Origin: Gaertneriomyces semiglobifer
Lineage: Eukaryota > Chytridiomycota > Chytridiomycetes > Spizellomycetales > Spizellomycetaceae
Length of the DNA stretch: 64,000 bases
Reading direction: 5' to 3'
Assembly (NCBI GenBank): GCA_025558075.1
Contig: JAHLKF010000014.1
Span: 310,001-374,000 of the forward strand
Each line of letters opens with the position of its first letter. Position 1 is the stretch's first letter. The position numbers were made by a program, and so were the translations under genes. Shown piece by piece: positions 1 through 12,063 of this stretch. Under the pieces are notes generated by a model that was given only the letters and a program-made list of their open reading frames with translations, had not been told where the DNA came from and searched no databases.

Positions 1-49
1 AGGCGGACAGATCAATGACGGCTTCAAGGACCTCAGGTGCATTTCGATT

Positions 50-3000
50 ATGGCGTCGCCGGACCCGCTGATCTCTGTCCGTCTTCTTTCACTCGATCAT
101 TACCTTGCAACCCCGACGGAGTACGATATCCCCCTCACTCAATTCGCACCTCCAAACGCCGGAAGGTTAACGTCTGTCCTCAAAGTTCCGGTGATTAGGG
201 TCTTCGGCGTGACAGAGACCGGCCAGAAATGTTGTCTCCATGTGCACGACTGCTATCCTTACATTTTTGTAGAGTATAACGGAGCGCCAGAGGATGATGG
301 TAATGTCGGGTGCGCCCTCCAAAGTGCGGGACCACAGGAGAAACAAGCGGACTAAGCTGATTCATTGCTCTTTTCAGTGAACGCATATTGTTATCACCTG
401 GGAACATCCATCAACCACGCCCTCTCACTGTCCACCAAGGGCGACCCAAATACAAGACCCTCTCAAATAGCTTCTGTCACGCTCACCAAGGGAATTCCAT
501 TTTATGGCTTCCACGCCTCCTATCGCCCCTTTCTCAAGATCTCCTTTGTCAACCCGCACACTGTGCAAAGAGCCGTCACGCTTCTGCAAAACGGCGCCAT
601 CATGGGACGGAAGTACAAGGTATACGAAGCCCATCTCCCGTATCTTCACCAATGGATGCTGGATTATGATATTTACGGATGTGAAGGAATAATGTGTAGA
701 GGAGGGTTGTTCCGGATGCCCGTGTTAGACGTACCGCATGTTGTTCCGTCTGTTTATACGGAAAGCTCTATACCTCCAATGTTCCATTGGCCAAACGACA
801 TCCGTGCCCCACCGCGGCAGTCCTATTGTGAACTGGAACTTGACGTATGGGCTCGTGATATCATGAACCGGAGTCGCATCAAAGAACGGGCGCGTAAGCC
901 ACTTATCAGCACTCTTCCGGATGACCAGGGTGGGATGGTAATCCATGTGCCGAGCCTGGCGAGTATATGGGAAGACGAACGCGCCCGGCGCACCAAAAAC
1001 AGTGGCGGGAGTGTTACTGTGGGGGACGCAAACGGTGGTGTTGAACGAGTAGAAACTCTTCCATGGCGGAATGAGGCCAAGTTGCGAGAGCAATTAATGG
1101 ATGCTGTCAAAACCAAGCTGGGCGCTAGTGTGCCTACATTTACTGTACCAACTTGGGAAGATGACAGCATTCCAACCGCCTTTCAATCTGTGCAAGCATA
1201 CGATCCCGATGAGGATGTACAAGAAGAGTATGTTCCTTCACAAAAGCCACCCTCACAAACGTCTGTTGACTGGTCGCAATATTTTGGGACGATTGATCCT
1301 CATGTAGATATGGAGCGTGTAGAGGTAGTGATGTCGCAGGGGGAGAAAGAAATGGTGGATGTTTTGGCTGGATTGGCAAATGAAAACGAAAGTGAAGTGG
1401 GAGATGATGTTGAAATACCTTACGACACTAGTAGTGAGTACGGAGATGTTGATTCTGTGTTTGGCGATCTGAGGTCACCAGAATCGGCGGCATTCGGCAC
1501 TCCACGCAGCGGAAGAAGCGGACCGCTCTCCACGACATTGAGTGGCCGCGGACCATTTCTTCAGTCGCCTTTATCCAGAACTCCACCCAACCGAAACTCG
1601 CGGACTGCAGTATTTCCCGTTGATTCACCGATGGACATGGACGAAAATGCGGAGACGGAGCTGGAGTCCTCACCGACTTTGCGCTTTTCAGATAGAAATC
1701 GAGTAACAGCAGCAATGCTACACAGCCACATTCATCAGCCTCTTCCTTTTGATGATGCATACAAAAGCGACGATGATGAGTCCTTACCACCTTCACCCAC
1801 GAAACCTAGACCTGGCTCACAAAAGCTGCCACAGCTTGACGGAGCCTGGGATAGTCAGACTTCTGATACCGTATCACACGTGAGCGAAACCAGCAGTGAA
1901 CACGAATACGAAAGTAAGAACAACCTTTTTCTGAGTAGTGAAGGCGATCCAGATTCATCACCACCACGCAAGCTGAGTGGACGACGGGCGAAGAGCATCC
2001 CTGTTTTTTCGGATGAGGATGACGAGTCGGAAGAGCTTTCAGCGAGTGATCGTAGCATCTTGGGAAAGCGGAAGAGATTGGTGTTTAGTCATGTGGAAGT
2101 TCCGCGAAAACGGACGGTTGTTTCACGAAGTGGTTCGGTGCTTGCTGCTGAGAGTGCCTCCGTGGTAGTGCGAACGCGGACTGATCTTGCGGCCGGAGAT
2201 CAGTGCTGTTACAATGAATTATCGTCACGTACATACGATGGAGCAGAAATGAGCAAGTCATTTTGTGAGCGCCAAGATACCCCTATACCCATGGATCAAG
2301 TCGACTCTGAAGAGCGCGATTTGCCGTACGTTCGTCGAGCAAAAGACCACAAAGTAAACGTAGATGAGGACTTGATCACTTTAATGCAAGATTCATACAG
2401 GAATAAATTTGTCGATGATGCAATTGATGATGAGTTCGATTTTCTGTGCACCCCCGGAATAACGGAAGCGCCTGCGGATGTTGAACCGTCGAACCGTTCT
2501 CCTGTGAGGCTTATACTTTCTCCTGTCCGGGGCACAGAGACAGGGAACCCTCTCTCTGCTCTAAGTGAGCACTTTGATGCTGAACCTGATACCCAACACT
2601 CCCAGAATGCCATCGTATCTCCTGAGAGACACCACTTCACGGCGTCAATACAGACAATGTGGTCCCCATCTACCCCGATTCATCCACGAAAGGTATTTTT
2701 TGAATCTCCGCCGGTCGTGGGTACCCCAAGTAGGGCGTTGTTTCACCGGCAGCAGGACCAACGAGACATTGAGGAGATCAGGTTACTGGGCGCATTGGCT
2801 GAGGCGGAGCTCGATGAGGGCGTTTTCTCGGATGAAACTGCGACACACGAAGCTGATATTGAAAGGAGTGTGGATGTAATGGAACAGGACGGATGTTTGC
2901 CCGGTCCTAACAAGGAGATTGAGTTATTGCATCGCCCGATGGACGATGCGTCATATTTGCCCGAGGAATTTCTTAGCGAGCGTGAGGTAGCGGCCGTATT

Positions 3001-6000
3001 GCAGCAGGATATTGACCTTTTAACGTCCTCGCAGAATGAGTATTGGACGTGTGACGAGGGAGAGGCGCGTTCTTCGCCGCCGCTGCAACAAGACCAGGAG
3101 CTTGCATCGGATGACTGTGATATATCTCCGTTGATAGCGTCGATGACCGAACGTTCAACCCCTGTGGAAGACAACCTTTTAGTAGGTTTTTCACAACGGA
3201 ACGCACGGAACAGGCAGGAACAGCAAATGGCCAGGAATGAAATGAATACGTTTGTTTCGCCGACGCATTCGGTGGATGAAGATGCGAATGAACTTGAACT
3301 TACCGGTGTTTTCGCCGAGGTATTCGCAAAACAAGCCTCGGTTGCCCCTGATATCCCTGATGCAAACTCTAGCTTGAAAGATTTAATGGAGGAAGATGGG
3401 GAAAGTAGTCAATCTGGGAACTGTCATACCCTTCCTTCACCATCGACCATTGGTGACAACCTACAAAACGAGCCACTGTGTCGTGTGTTCCAGCCGCTCG
3501 AACCACCCCCGTCCTACAGCGATTTATTGGAAAGTGATATTCCGAATGTCGTCTATCGCGAGCCATACTACAGCAATCCCAAGGACGTCCCCAACCACCC
3601 AATCTCGTACGCGGGTCGTGAATTCCGATTTGTTCCTGAGGACGTCAAGCGACTGAAAGAGTTTAATACCGCCGTTCGCGGAAAGTTGGGGAAATACAGT
3701 CTTCATGTTATGAAGAACCAAGTCAGAACTTGGACGAGGGCAGAAGACCCACCGTCGGTACAAGAAGCGGTAGAGTGGGTGGCTAAACACCCCCCGGGAT
3801 CGAATCTGAATCCACGTCATGGCCGTGATATGGACATGGCAGACGAAGCCATTCTTCGTAAAGACGTTGGCGCATCACAATTAGACGGGCCGACCCCACC
3901 AAACACATACGGATTCAAGTTCAGCCAGATAAATACTGATATGGTCAGTTACCAAAAAACGTACATGTGCTTGATGAGTCTAGAGATCCACGCATCTACT
4001 CGGGACGATCTCTTGCCGGATCCAGCCAAAGACCCTGTACATTGCATTGTGTACTGTATGCAATGCCAAGACGAGCAGCTGTGGAAATCGCAGGGACATC
4101 GGCCGGGGTATTATGTCGGTATCATCGCCGTACAGGACCAACTTCCGCTGGATAAATGTGCAATAAGAGGATATCCCATCGATTACGTTTCCGACGAGAA
4201 AGGTCTATTGGAACGTCTCGTTCAAAAGGTGCGCGCGTGGGATCCGGACATTCTACTGGGATATGAAATTCACAACGCTTCTTGGGGGTACCTCATCGAA
4301 CGTGCTGAGCATGGCTACCGAATTGATCTGTGTAAGGAACTTTCACGGGTGATGCCAGACTATGCTAAAACGCGTTTCGGAGATGAAGACGACGAGTGGG
4401 GTTCTCGCAAGCAATCCTACATTCACACTACTGGAAGAATCTTTTTGAACGTCTGGCGGTTGATGCGTGCAGAAATGGATTTGACATCATATACTATTGA
4501 GAATATGGTATATCATGTGCTTCACCGGCGCGTACCCCACTACACGGTGCAGACGCTGATGAATTGGTATAAAACGTCGGCGCGGTCTCGGTGGCGGACG
4601 GTCAAATACTATATTGATCGAGTGCAATGGTCGCTCTCGCTACTCGACGACATGGACATCATCAGTCGCACATGCGAATTCGCGCGTGTTTTTGGTGTGG
4701 ATTTTTATTCAGTGATAACAAGAGGATCGCAGTTCAAAGTCGAAGCTATCATGTCACGGATTGTCAAGCCGGAGAACTTTATGATGGTTTCGCCCAGTAG
4801 ACGCGACGTTGCTCAGCAGAGAGCGTGCGAGTGTCTGCCGCTCGTGATGGAGCCCATTTCAAGGCTCTACACTAGTCCCGTCATCGTGTTGGATTTTCAA
4901 TCGTTGTATCCAAGTGTCATGATTGCGTACAATTACTGGTACGGAGTTGTATGCAACCCACCGCCTTGCACATGTGTAACTCTTCCTCTGCAGCTACTCT
5001 ACGTGCCTCGGGCGTGTCCAATCGGTGGGAGAAAAGCACCAATTGGGTGTGCTTGACGATTACGAGGTTTCAGCCGACTTTGTGCAAGAATTTAAAGATC
5101 ATCTGAACAGTAAGTTAAACCTGTGGTGCATCTCATAGCGCACTGTACAAGAGCTTACAATTATACTCTGAAGTCTCCCCAAATGGTTTAGCCTTTGTGA
5201 AACCACATATTCGCGAAGGGGTACTCCGCCGAATGTTGACTGAGCTCCTCGACACTCGCGTGATGGTCAAACAGTCCATGAAACTCTACAAGACTGACCG
5301 GTCCTTACTTCGGATCCTCGACGCACGACAGTTAGGGTTAAAGTTCCTTGCGAATGTTACATATGGATACACGGGTGCCAGTTTTTCTGGTCGCATGCCG
5401 TGTGTGGATATCGCCGATGCAATTGTTCAAACAGGGCGGGCGACGCTGGAGCGTGCGATTGATTTAATTGAAAGCACGGACAAGTGGGGCGCAAAGGTCG
5501 TGTATGGGGATACGGACTCGTTGTTTGTATCACTGGAAGGCAGGAGTAAGGATGATGCGTTCCGCATCGCCAAAGAAATTGTGCAAGAAGTGTCGAAGCG
5601 TGAACCGGCGCCTGTACTACTGAAGTTTGAAAAAGTGTACCACCCTTGTGTATTACTGGCGAAGAAACGATATGTGGGATTCAAGTACGAGAATCCAACG
5701 GATACCGAACCCGAATTTGACGCGAAAGGAATTGAAACCGTTCGACGAGATGGGTGTCCCGCCGTGCGCAAGATTATGGAGGCCGCACTAAAAATCTTGT
5801 TCCGAACGACAGATCTTTCACTGGTGAAGAAGTATCTCGTTCAACAATGGAGAAAGATTCTTGAAGGGCATGCGAATCTTAAGGATTTCATTATTGCCAA
5901 GGAAGTGAAGTTGGGCACGTACAGTGCGCGAGGCCCACCACCACCGGGTGCAGTGGTTGCGATGAAACAAATCGAGAAGGATCCACGAGCAGCTCCACAG

Positions 6001-6729
6001 TATGGGGAGCGTGTACCCTACGTTGTCGTCTATCGGGAACCAGGCGCAAGATTGGTGGACTCTGCGGTTGGCGTGGAAGATCACGTTGTGAAAGGGTGAG
6101 CCGCTGCTTACTCACGACTTCATTCGGCTAAATGCAGCAGCTAAACATTACTGGTTTGAAAAATGTAGGAAAGGCCGCTTACACGCAATATATTACATCA
6201 CCAAAATGATTATACCCGCGTTGAGCCGAATTTTCAGCTTGGTGGGAGCCGGTAAGTCCAATTAAACACAGAAACCGTCCGTCGCTGTCATTTTCTCACT
6301 CGTCTTTGTTGTCGAATAGATCTCAAGAGTTGGTTCCACGAGATGCCACGCATTCGCGAGTATAAACCTGATATCAGTAAAGATCCACGCAACAAGGGAA
6401 AGGGCCCTGCACTGGACTACTTTTATGCAAAAAAGAAATGCGCTATTTGTGGGGTGGAGGTATCGCCTCCTCCGCTGATGGGTTTCAAACAAGTCCAGCT
6501 CCCTGAGGATGACATCCCACTATGCAACTCTCATGCTGGCAACCTTGACCAGACACGCTTTGACCTAGCCTATCTTACTCGCAAGACGGAGAGCAAGAAG
6601 CGAGCTGTTTGGGAAGTCTGTCGGAGTTGTGTGGGTGGGGATATAGAGGCGGCGGCCTCGTGTATTGAGAAAGAGTGCGAGGTGTTTTATGAGAGGTGGA
6701 AGGTTGGGGGAGACAAGTGGTCGTGGTAA
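50..6729 (+). CDS. REV3: DNA polymerase zeta catalytic subunit (REV3)
   Basis: Family B translesion polymerase, catalytic subunit of Pol zeta, acting in the nucleus to extend from mispaired or damaged primer ends. Six exons fit: 50-299, 378-4938, 4994-5109, 5192-6095, 6169-6251 and 6320-6729, giving 2,107 residues. Seen: an N-terminal family-B domain (to about residue 230), a long acidic/serine-rich middle (about 230-1180), then a conserved polymerase core. Polymerase motif A reads DFQSLYPSVMIAYNY (about 1588), the second core block reads LKFLANVTYGYTGASF, and motif C reads YGDTDSLFV (about 1747). Splicing of 4939-4993 restores YCYSTCLGR, a strongly conserved string. The C terminus has CysA (CAIC...LCNSH; the fourth ligand is His, not the usual Cys) and CysB (CRSC...CIEKEC), the latter being the 4Fe-4S site that binds Pol31/Pol32-type subunits in known REV3. 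Start ATG is the first in the window; no upstream exon can be excluded. Confidence 0.95.
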
Positions 6730-7164
6730 TGGGTTTGTAAAAGTTAATTTATATTTTTGTGGAGAGTCGATGTGTACATAGATGAGATGATAATACCAAT
6801 CCAGCTGCGTTGATGGCAATCTTGTCCGTCAACGGAGCGTGTGTTTCTGGTGTGTCTTTTAACAGACCATCATTATTCGTAGGTAGTGTGTTCTGCTTCA
6901 CAATTTCTTATCATCGTGCTCGAGAGCAGACGACCAAAAAGTCATTTTTCTTTCTCCACGAGTCCATGATCCTTAACCAAAGGAACTGCCAACCAAAGCC
7001 CATCATTGTTGCCGAATTCGCACGGTTCGTGCCCTCTGCACTGCATTTTTCGAGCAGGAGCACTACCAAATGGCATCGAAACAGCCGGGCCCCTGCCTCG
7101 CTTTCGCTGCGGGTTCACCGAAGCACCTCTATTTTGATTCGGGTCCTTTGATGAACGTGCCTGA
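6730..7164. other. Intergenic, start of gene-poor block
   Basis: Downstream flank of REV3. It begins with an AT-rich stretch that could serve as the REV3 3' UTR. I see no gene, RNA or clear repeat; a 113-codon open frame here has no recognisable features. Confidence 0.5.
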
Positions 7165-8400
7165 GTGATCTTAAACGTGCGACTTGTGAGAAAATGTCGT
7201 TATCCGTGGCCGGGTGATGTGACGTGGTGAAGCATCGTACGTTAGATGTGATTTGCAGCAAGAGTGCTGTAGCGGGCACGAGTTGTGAGAAGATGTCCTT
7301 ATTCCTGACCGGGTGGTTTAATGTGGTTGCGGTCGTGGTCATAGTGATCTTGGGCGTGCGATTTGTGAGAAGGTTCTTATTCGCTGACAGGGTAACTCGT
7401 GGTGATGGCGATAGTGCTCCTGAAGGTACGACTTGATGAGAAGGTTGTTATCCGTGGCAGGGTGATTCACAGTCGCAGAAATAATACTGCTCATGAGGGT
7501 GCGATTTGTGAGAAAATGTTGTTATTGGAGGCCGGATGATGTGAAGTGGTGGAGCATTGGAAGTTCAATGTGATTGCGGTCGTGGTCATAGTGTTGCGTG
7601 CGATGCGTTAAAGAATGTTGTTCATCGTGCGAGGGTGATGTGAAGTGGTGGAGCATTGGAAGTTCGATGTGATTTGCGGTCCTGGTCATGATGTTGCCTC
7701 GAACAGGCAAGTGCCGGCGTGAGGTTGCAGTGTTCTCATCCGTGAAAGGCTGACTCGCGGTCGTGGTGATAGTGCTCCCGAGCGTACAATTTGATGAGAA
7801 GGTTGTCATCCGTGACAGGCTGCACGGTCGTGGCGATGGTGGTCTCGACCAGGAGGTTTAGTGAGAAAGTGTTCGAGTGTGATGCAAGGTTGCGGTGGTG
7901 GTAAGAGTGCTCTTGAGCGGGCGATTTTGTGTAATCTTTGGCGTCATTTGCTGTTGTGATGGTAGTGTCCGTGAGCGCGAGATGCAGTTACAAGGGGGGT
8001 TGTTATTTGCGAACGGGGACATTGGCTCAGTGGTGGTGCGTCGTAAGTTTGATGTGATTTGCGGTCAAGGTAGTACTGTTATAGTGCGGGCGATTTGCGA
8101 GAAGGTGACAGTGCTCCTAAGCGCGTGACGTAGTGCAAAAGTTGTTGTCATTTTCGACAGTGTCTTTTGCAGTCGTGGAAATAGTCGCTCTTGAGCGTGC
8201 GATTTGTTGAGAAAGTTGTTACCCTTGACATAGTAACTCGTGATCGTGGTGATAGTGCTCTTCAGCGTGCAATTTTGGGAGAAGGTTGTGATTATCCGCG
8301 GCCGGGTGGCCTTGGGGTCGTGGTGACAGTGTCCTCGCGTGTGATTTGGTGAGAAGGCTGTTGTTATTCATGCGAGTGTAGTAATGTACAGGATAGGGCA
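7165..8400. repeat. Degenerate GT-rich minisatellite, about 70-90 bp unit
   Basis: A core like GTGCGATTTGTGAGAA followed by GTTGTTATCCGTG and a GGCCGGGTGATGTG-like tail recurs near 7178, 7265, 7356, 7424, 7497, 7596, 7785, 7915, 8090, 8197, 8262 and 8335. Spacing is mostly 70-98 bp, with longer gaps where copies have decayed. A second shared block (ATAGTGCTC plus TGAGCGTGC) precedes each core. Strand composition is skewed to G and T on the plus strand. No coding potential is conserved across units, so this reads as old tandem amplification rather than a gene. Confidence 0.75.
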
Positions 8401-10415
8401 TCCTAAGTTTGTTCGTGGGTGTACCGTTCTCATCATCAGTGCGAGTGAGAGGTGATTCGTGGTGCTCTTGAACTGAGTTGCTCAAGAACATTACCATGTT
8501 CATAAAGAAGATCGTGTTCTTTTCGGTAAACGAAAAGATTCCCGCCAAGGTTATAGTCGCAAATTACTTCGTACTCCGCGCGAAACAGGACAAGCCCTTT
8601 GTTTGATTGTTGTGAGGCGGTCGTATTTGGTTAGCCGAGCAGGCAGGTCACCTCAGACACGAAATACCGCCGGGGACAAGCACGATCTCCTGAATGTTCT
8701 TCCACCCGTCTAATAAGCGATGGGTACTCTTGCTAATCACCGCTATTGCGAAAGCTGATCTGTCTCACTGCCTGTGTTCGTCGTATACTGCCGCAATGAG
8801 GGTTTGGAGTTTGTATCGAGAAATAGGGGTTGGCCCGGACATTCCTTCTGACTTGTCTGTCCTTTCCGTGTCCGTTTCGGTTTTGAAGCCACCGTGGGTA
8901 CTGGCAGGACTTGACAATCCGAGCTCCGTTATTCTTCCAGCGTCGCCCAACGATGGTCGAGTTGTCTGAATGAGATGGCAAATTTCCAATAGTGAAGCGG
9001 TTGACCATCAGGTATCACTGGCATATGTTGAGAGAGTGTATAGCTTGATTCCAATGGTTCTTGATGGGTTACTGATGTTCCCGTAAATGACCCTCCCGCC
9101 TTGGCTGTCAAGCAGCGAATGATCATCTTCCAACTGATCGCTCTCGGGTTTTCCCACGGAAGGAGTTTGGCTACGCACCACACAGATCAGTTTTCTTTCA
9201 TTGGCGTTATTACTTGTCCCTTGCTCCTCTTCAATATGGAACATGCAGGGTCCTCGTAAGAGATGGCTTGAGTCGTAAAGTTGGTGCCGCCGAGTGGTCC
9301 TATTCACAATGGTCGAGAACGCATAGCCGTAACCAGATGCTTTCTGCGTCCATTTCTAAACAGGACCCAAACTGCAGCGCTTTTGACGTTGCTTGAGGTC
9401 CCGGAGGACTCTTGGGGTGGATTTGTATTGGCGGGAATAGTACACGTACAGCAGTAAAAGGGTAGAGCGGTACTCGCAACGAGTTGCATTATGCATTGAG
9501 ACACTGAGGGACACTATTGCCACACGGCCTACAGTATACAACGCCGAGAGGTTGGCAATTTTGGCCAACTCTACAGCACTGGAAATGAGTCCTGCCTCCC
9601 GTTCGCAACGTACGTTGGACGGGCATTGCCATACGGGCCTTGCTAAGTGCTTGACAAGCTGTATTGTGGGAGGAGGTGACTTACTAAATGGCTTTGGTTA
9701 AACCCTTTGCGCGATGCATACGACGGCGTTCAATAATGTGCAGGGTCACCAGCTGCCCACAAAGGTTCTCGTCGTGCCTTGAAAGCGCCTTGCCGGCTAT
9801 AAAAGCAGCCATGGTTTTGCACATTCATTGATTACTTATTTCTTCCTTATTTTAGAGGGGTTCCATTCGTGTTTGTTTCTACCTTGATTGTGGAGGCAGG
9901 CAGGCAGCCAGTCCCGCCCACACTCCAATACCATGCCCCGTGAAGAGAAACGGAAAGAGAGTTGCGCTCGAGGTGCGCCTTTTATAGGCATGTCACCTAC
10001 TGTGCCTCTGGTCTCCAACACCTGATTGCTTACGCTTGAATACATTCTTATTCACCGTCATGGCCTCGTTCAGGAAGGCGTGAGTGCATGTGCATCATGC
10101 CATCAAGATCAATCCACCCGAAAGCGTTCTGTGCATGTGCACATGCAGTTGCCAAACGGGAAACTCGCATGGTCCGCGCGACGCGTTCGAACCAGTCGCA
10201 ATTAACGCAACCGGCCCATGTCGAGATCGAATCCATGCAGGAGCACCGTCAAGCGTCTATGACAGCAGCAGTGGGCCTTCAGGAAGATGACAAGCAAACC
10301 ACCTCGTCCATACACACAATGCCGAGTATGGGATCGGGCTGTGGCACATGAACAGATTTTGTTCAGAGGCACGACTGTTGGTTTCACTACGTTGAATGCA
10401 TGAACAGTATGAGGA
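8401..10415. other. Gene-free spacer with one TATA-like site
   Basis: About 2 kb without a supportable gene. Short open frames of 60-99 codons on both strands overlap one another and have no motif, signal peptide or plausible splice continuation. A good TATA match sits at 9797 (listed separately). The stretch 10080-10170 is rich in TGCATGTGCA-like alternating purine-pyrimidine sequence. Confidence 0.5.
9797..9805 (+). promoter_or_regulatory. TATA-like element in the gene-free block
   Basis: CTATAAAAG matches a TATA consensus well and lies in moderately GC-rich DNA, but no downstream gene can be assigned within several kilobases. It may drive a non-coding transcript or be a remnant of a mobile element. 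Confidence 0.25.
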
Positions 10416-10568
10416 GCCGTAAGAGTTCATCAAAAAAATAACAAAAGTACCGAGCCCAGGGCATCCATCATTGCAAAGTGCACCTCCCCGGGATCGAACT
10501 TGCGTTCCCGGCCTTACAGCGCTCAAGATGCCCAGGTCTAGACCACTCGGCTATGGCGGCGTCTTGTT
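10416..10568 (-). repeat. Left arm of 153-bp inverted repeat
   Basis: The reverse complement matches 11911-12063 over 153 bases with only two mismatches, both in the tRNA-like acceptor region. Weaker similarity continues inward for about 40 more bases toward 10610. The arm contains the whole tRNA-like transcription unit described separately. The sharp outer boundary (similarity ends just before 10416) suggests a discrete mobile or duplicated element. Confidence 0.85.
10432..10560 (-). ncRNA. tRNA-derived Pol III element (copy 1)
   Basis: Read on the minus strand, it has an A box TAGCCGAGTGG (10553-10543), a B box GTTCGATCCC (10499-10490) 54 bases downstream, and a run of seven T (10438-10432), i.e. 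a complete type-2 Pol III promoter plus terminator. The 5' end GCCGCC and the 3' GGAGGTG pair poorly, the anticodon arm does not fold cleanly, and about 50 bases separate the tRNA-like part from the terminator. This looks like a tRNA-derived SINE-like unit or a class II (Leu/Ser-like) tRNA pseudogene, not a normal tRNA. A segment near the 3' end can pair with the D-arm/anticodon region (GATGCCC with GGGCATC). Confidence 0.6.
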
Positions 10569-10610
10569 CTACATAGGAAAACGTTGGCAAGATTACCCTT
10601 ACGCGTCGTA

Positions 10611-11866
10611 ACCCGGCCATGCAGCGAGGTGTCAACGAACCTATCACTTCACATTTGAATAAATAACTACTACCAACCCAGCTTGAACAAACGAGCGATG
10701 GGTTTTAGAGCGAGTCTGAGATTACCTAAGTTAATGGAAAGGGTTAGCCGGTTGTTCACTTCCATTGTGTCTGCCAACAGCACAGAATGATTGCCTCCTT
10801 TCATTGAAACGAAGTGAGGCTGGCTCACGAAATAGATGCCTTACCAGCGGCTACTAAGATGGTTAAGTTAGTCGCACTGTTGTCCTTGAGACCGGCACGC
10901 CATGTTCATCTCTACGTCGTCCTCGAAACCGTAGCATCAGCTGTTCTTACAGGCCTGCAACAGAGGTAGAAAGGAGTCTTGTGCGATGGTTTGAACCTAA
11001 CTAAGAGAGGATTGGATTCATCGTCCTGTTTGTTTACAAGATGCGCTTTTCCAGATTTCTTCTCTTTCAGGTTTCCAGCAAACAACGTACTTCCAAAGCG
11101 AATGAAGGTTGAGATGCTAATATGGCTGACAACTTATACACTGGCAAAGGAAACAAACTAATGTTACATCTTTGCTCGAGCTCAATGCCAAAACGACCCT
11201 TGCATCGGCGCAACTGATGCGGATAGGAGGACAGCACACCCGGGCTGATAGGTGTTCATACCGTTCGTACACTTTTATGGCGCTAACCCTACATGTACAC
11301 GCCTTCTGCGACCCAATACGCCAGTCTGTTAATGCTGTGATGTGATCGAACATAGTGTGATGCTCTGCGCGGTGCTGGCTTCATCGGACTGGTCGACGTA
11401 CGTTTGTGAAGCTGAACTTAAAGTGAACCTTACGCCATGCATAAATACAACTCCCAACCCCGACGAGAATGGAGCAAAATTTGGAAATGCTACCTGCGAA
11501 CACGGGAGCGGCCGTTTACATCCTATTCACTTATAGCGAGTTCGTACTCGTGCCCGTGTGAAGGCTAGTAGCATTCCCCAGGAAAGTTCAGGTCCCTGCA
11601 GTGACCCTACCTCTCCCTATTTGGTGGCAGGACAGTGAGATATTTAAGGACAACGATCAGATCTGCATCGGACCTCCAAAGTCACGCGAAAATCACGGGA
11701 GGTGCTTACCTCATATTATTAGCTGCTATTAGCGGGCATTGCGGGCGATGGGCCCATTGTCCTCTGTTTCTTTGCTCTGCTACGCTCTTGTCGATTCAAC
11801 GTGTGATCGTGATTGCGTAAGTGTGAAAATGGCCTTCGCATGGCACGCCGCGACACGTTTGTTCCA
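10611..11866. other. Spacer between the two inverted tRNA-like elements
   Basis: About 1.3 kb with no convincing gene. Short open frames (60-78 codons) show no recognisable motif. No terminal inverted repeat, transposase motif or poly-A was found, so I cannot say that the spacer and its flanking arms form one mobile element. Confidence 0.45.
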
Positions 11867-11910
11867 ATGCCCTGCGACGAAGGGTAATCTTGCGAATGTT
11901 TCCTATGCAC

Positions 11911-12063
11911 AACAAGACTCCTCCATAGCCGAGTGGTCTAGACCTGGGCATCTTGAGCGCTGTAAGGCCGGGAACGCAAGTTCGATCCCGGGGAGGTGCA
12001 CTTTGCAATGATGGATGCCCTGGGCTCGGTACTTTTGTTATTTTTTTGATGAACTCTTACGGC
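11911..12063 (+). repeat. Right arm of 153-bp inverted repeat
   Basis: Partner of the arm at 10416-10568 in opposite orientation. Similarity fades gradually inward (11870-11910, AGGGTAATCTTGC shared) and stops abruptly outward after 12063. Both copies would be transcribed outward, away from the spacer. Confidence 0.85.
11917..12047 (+). ncRNA. tRNA-derived Pol III element (copy 2)
   Basis: A box TAGCCGAGTGG at 11926, B box GTTCGATCCC at 11980, T7 terminator at 12041-12047: the same arrangement and spacing as copy 1. Here the 5' CTCCTCC pairs with the 3' GGAGGTG with a single mismatch, a better acceptor stem than in copy 1, so this may be closer to the parental sequence. The T-arm loop is longer than the canonical seven bases and no standard anticodon can be assigned with confidence. 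Confidence 0.6.

Noticed and set aside
10480..10560. A functional tRNA-Leu or tRNA-Ser gene
   Set aside because: A and B boxes are good, but acceptor and anticodon stems do not fold properly and the T loop is too long.
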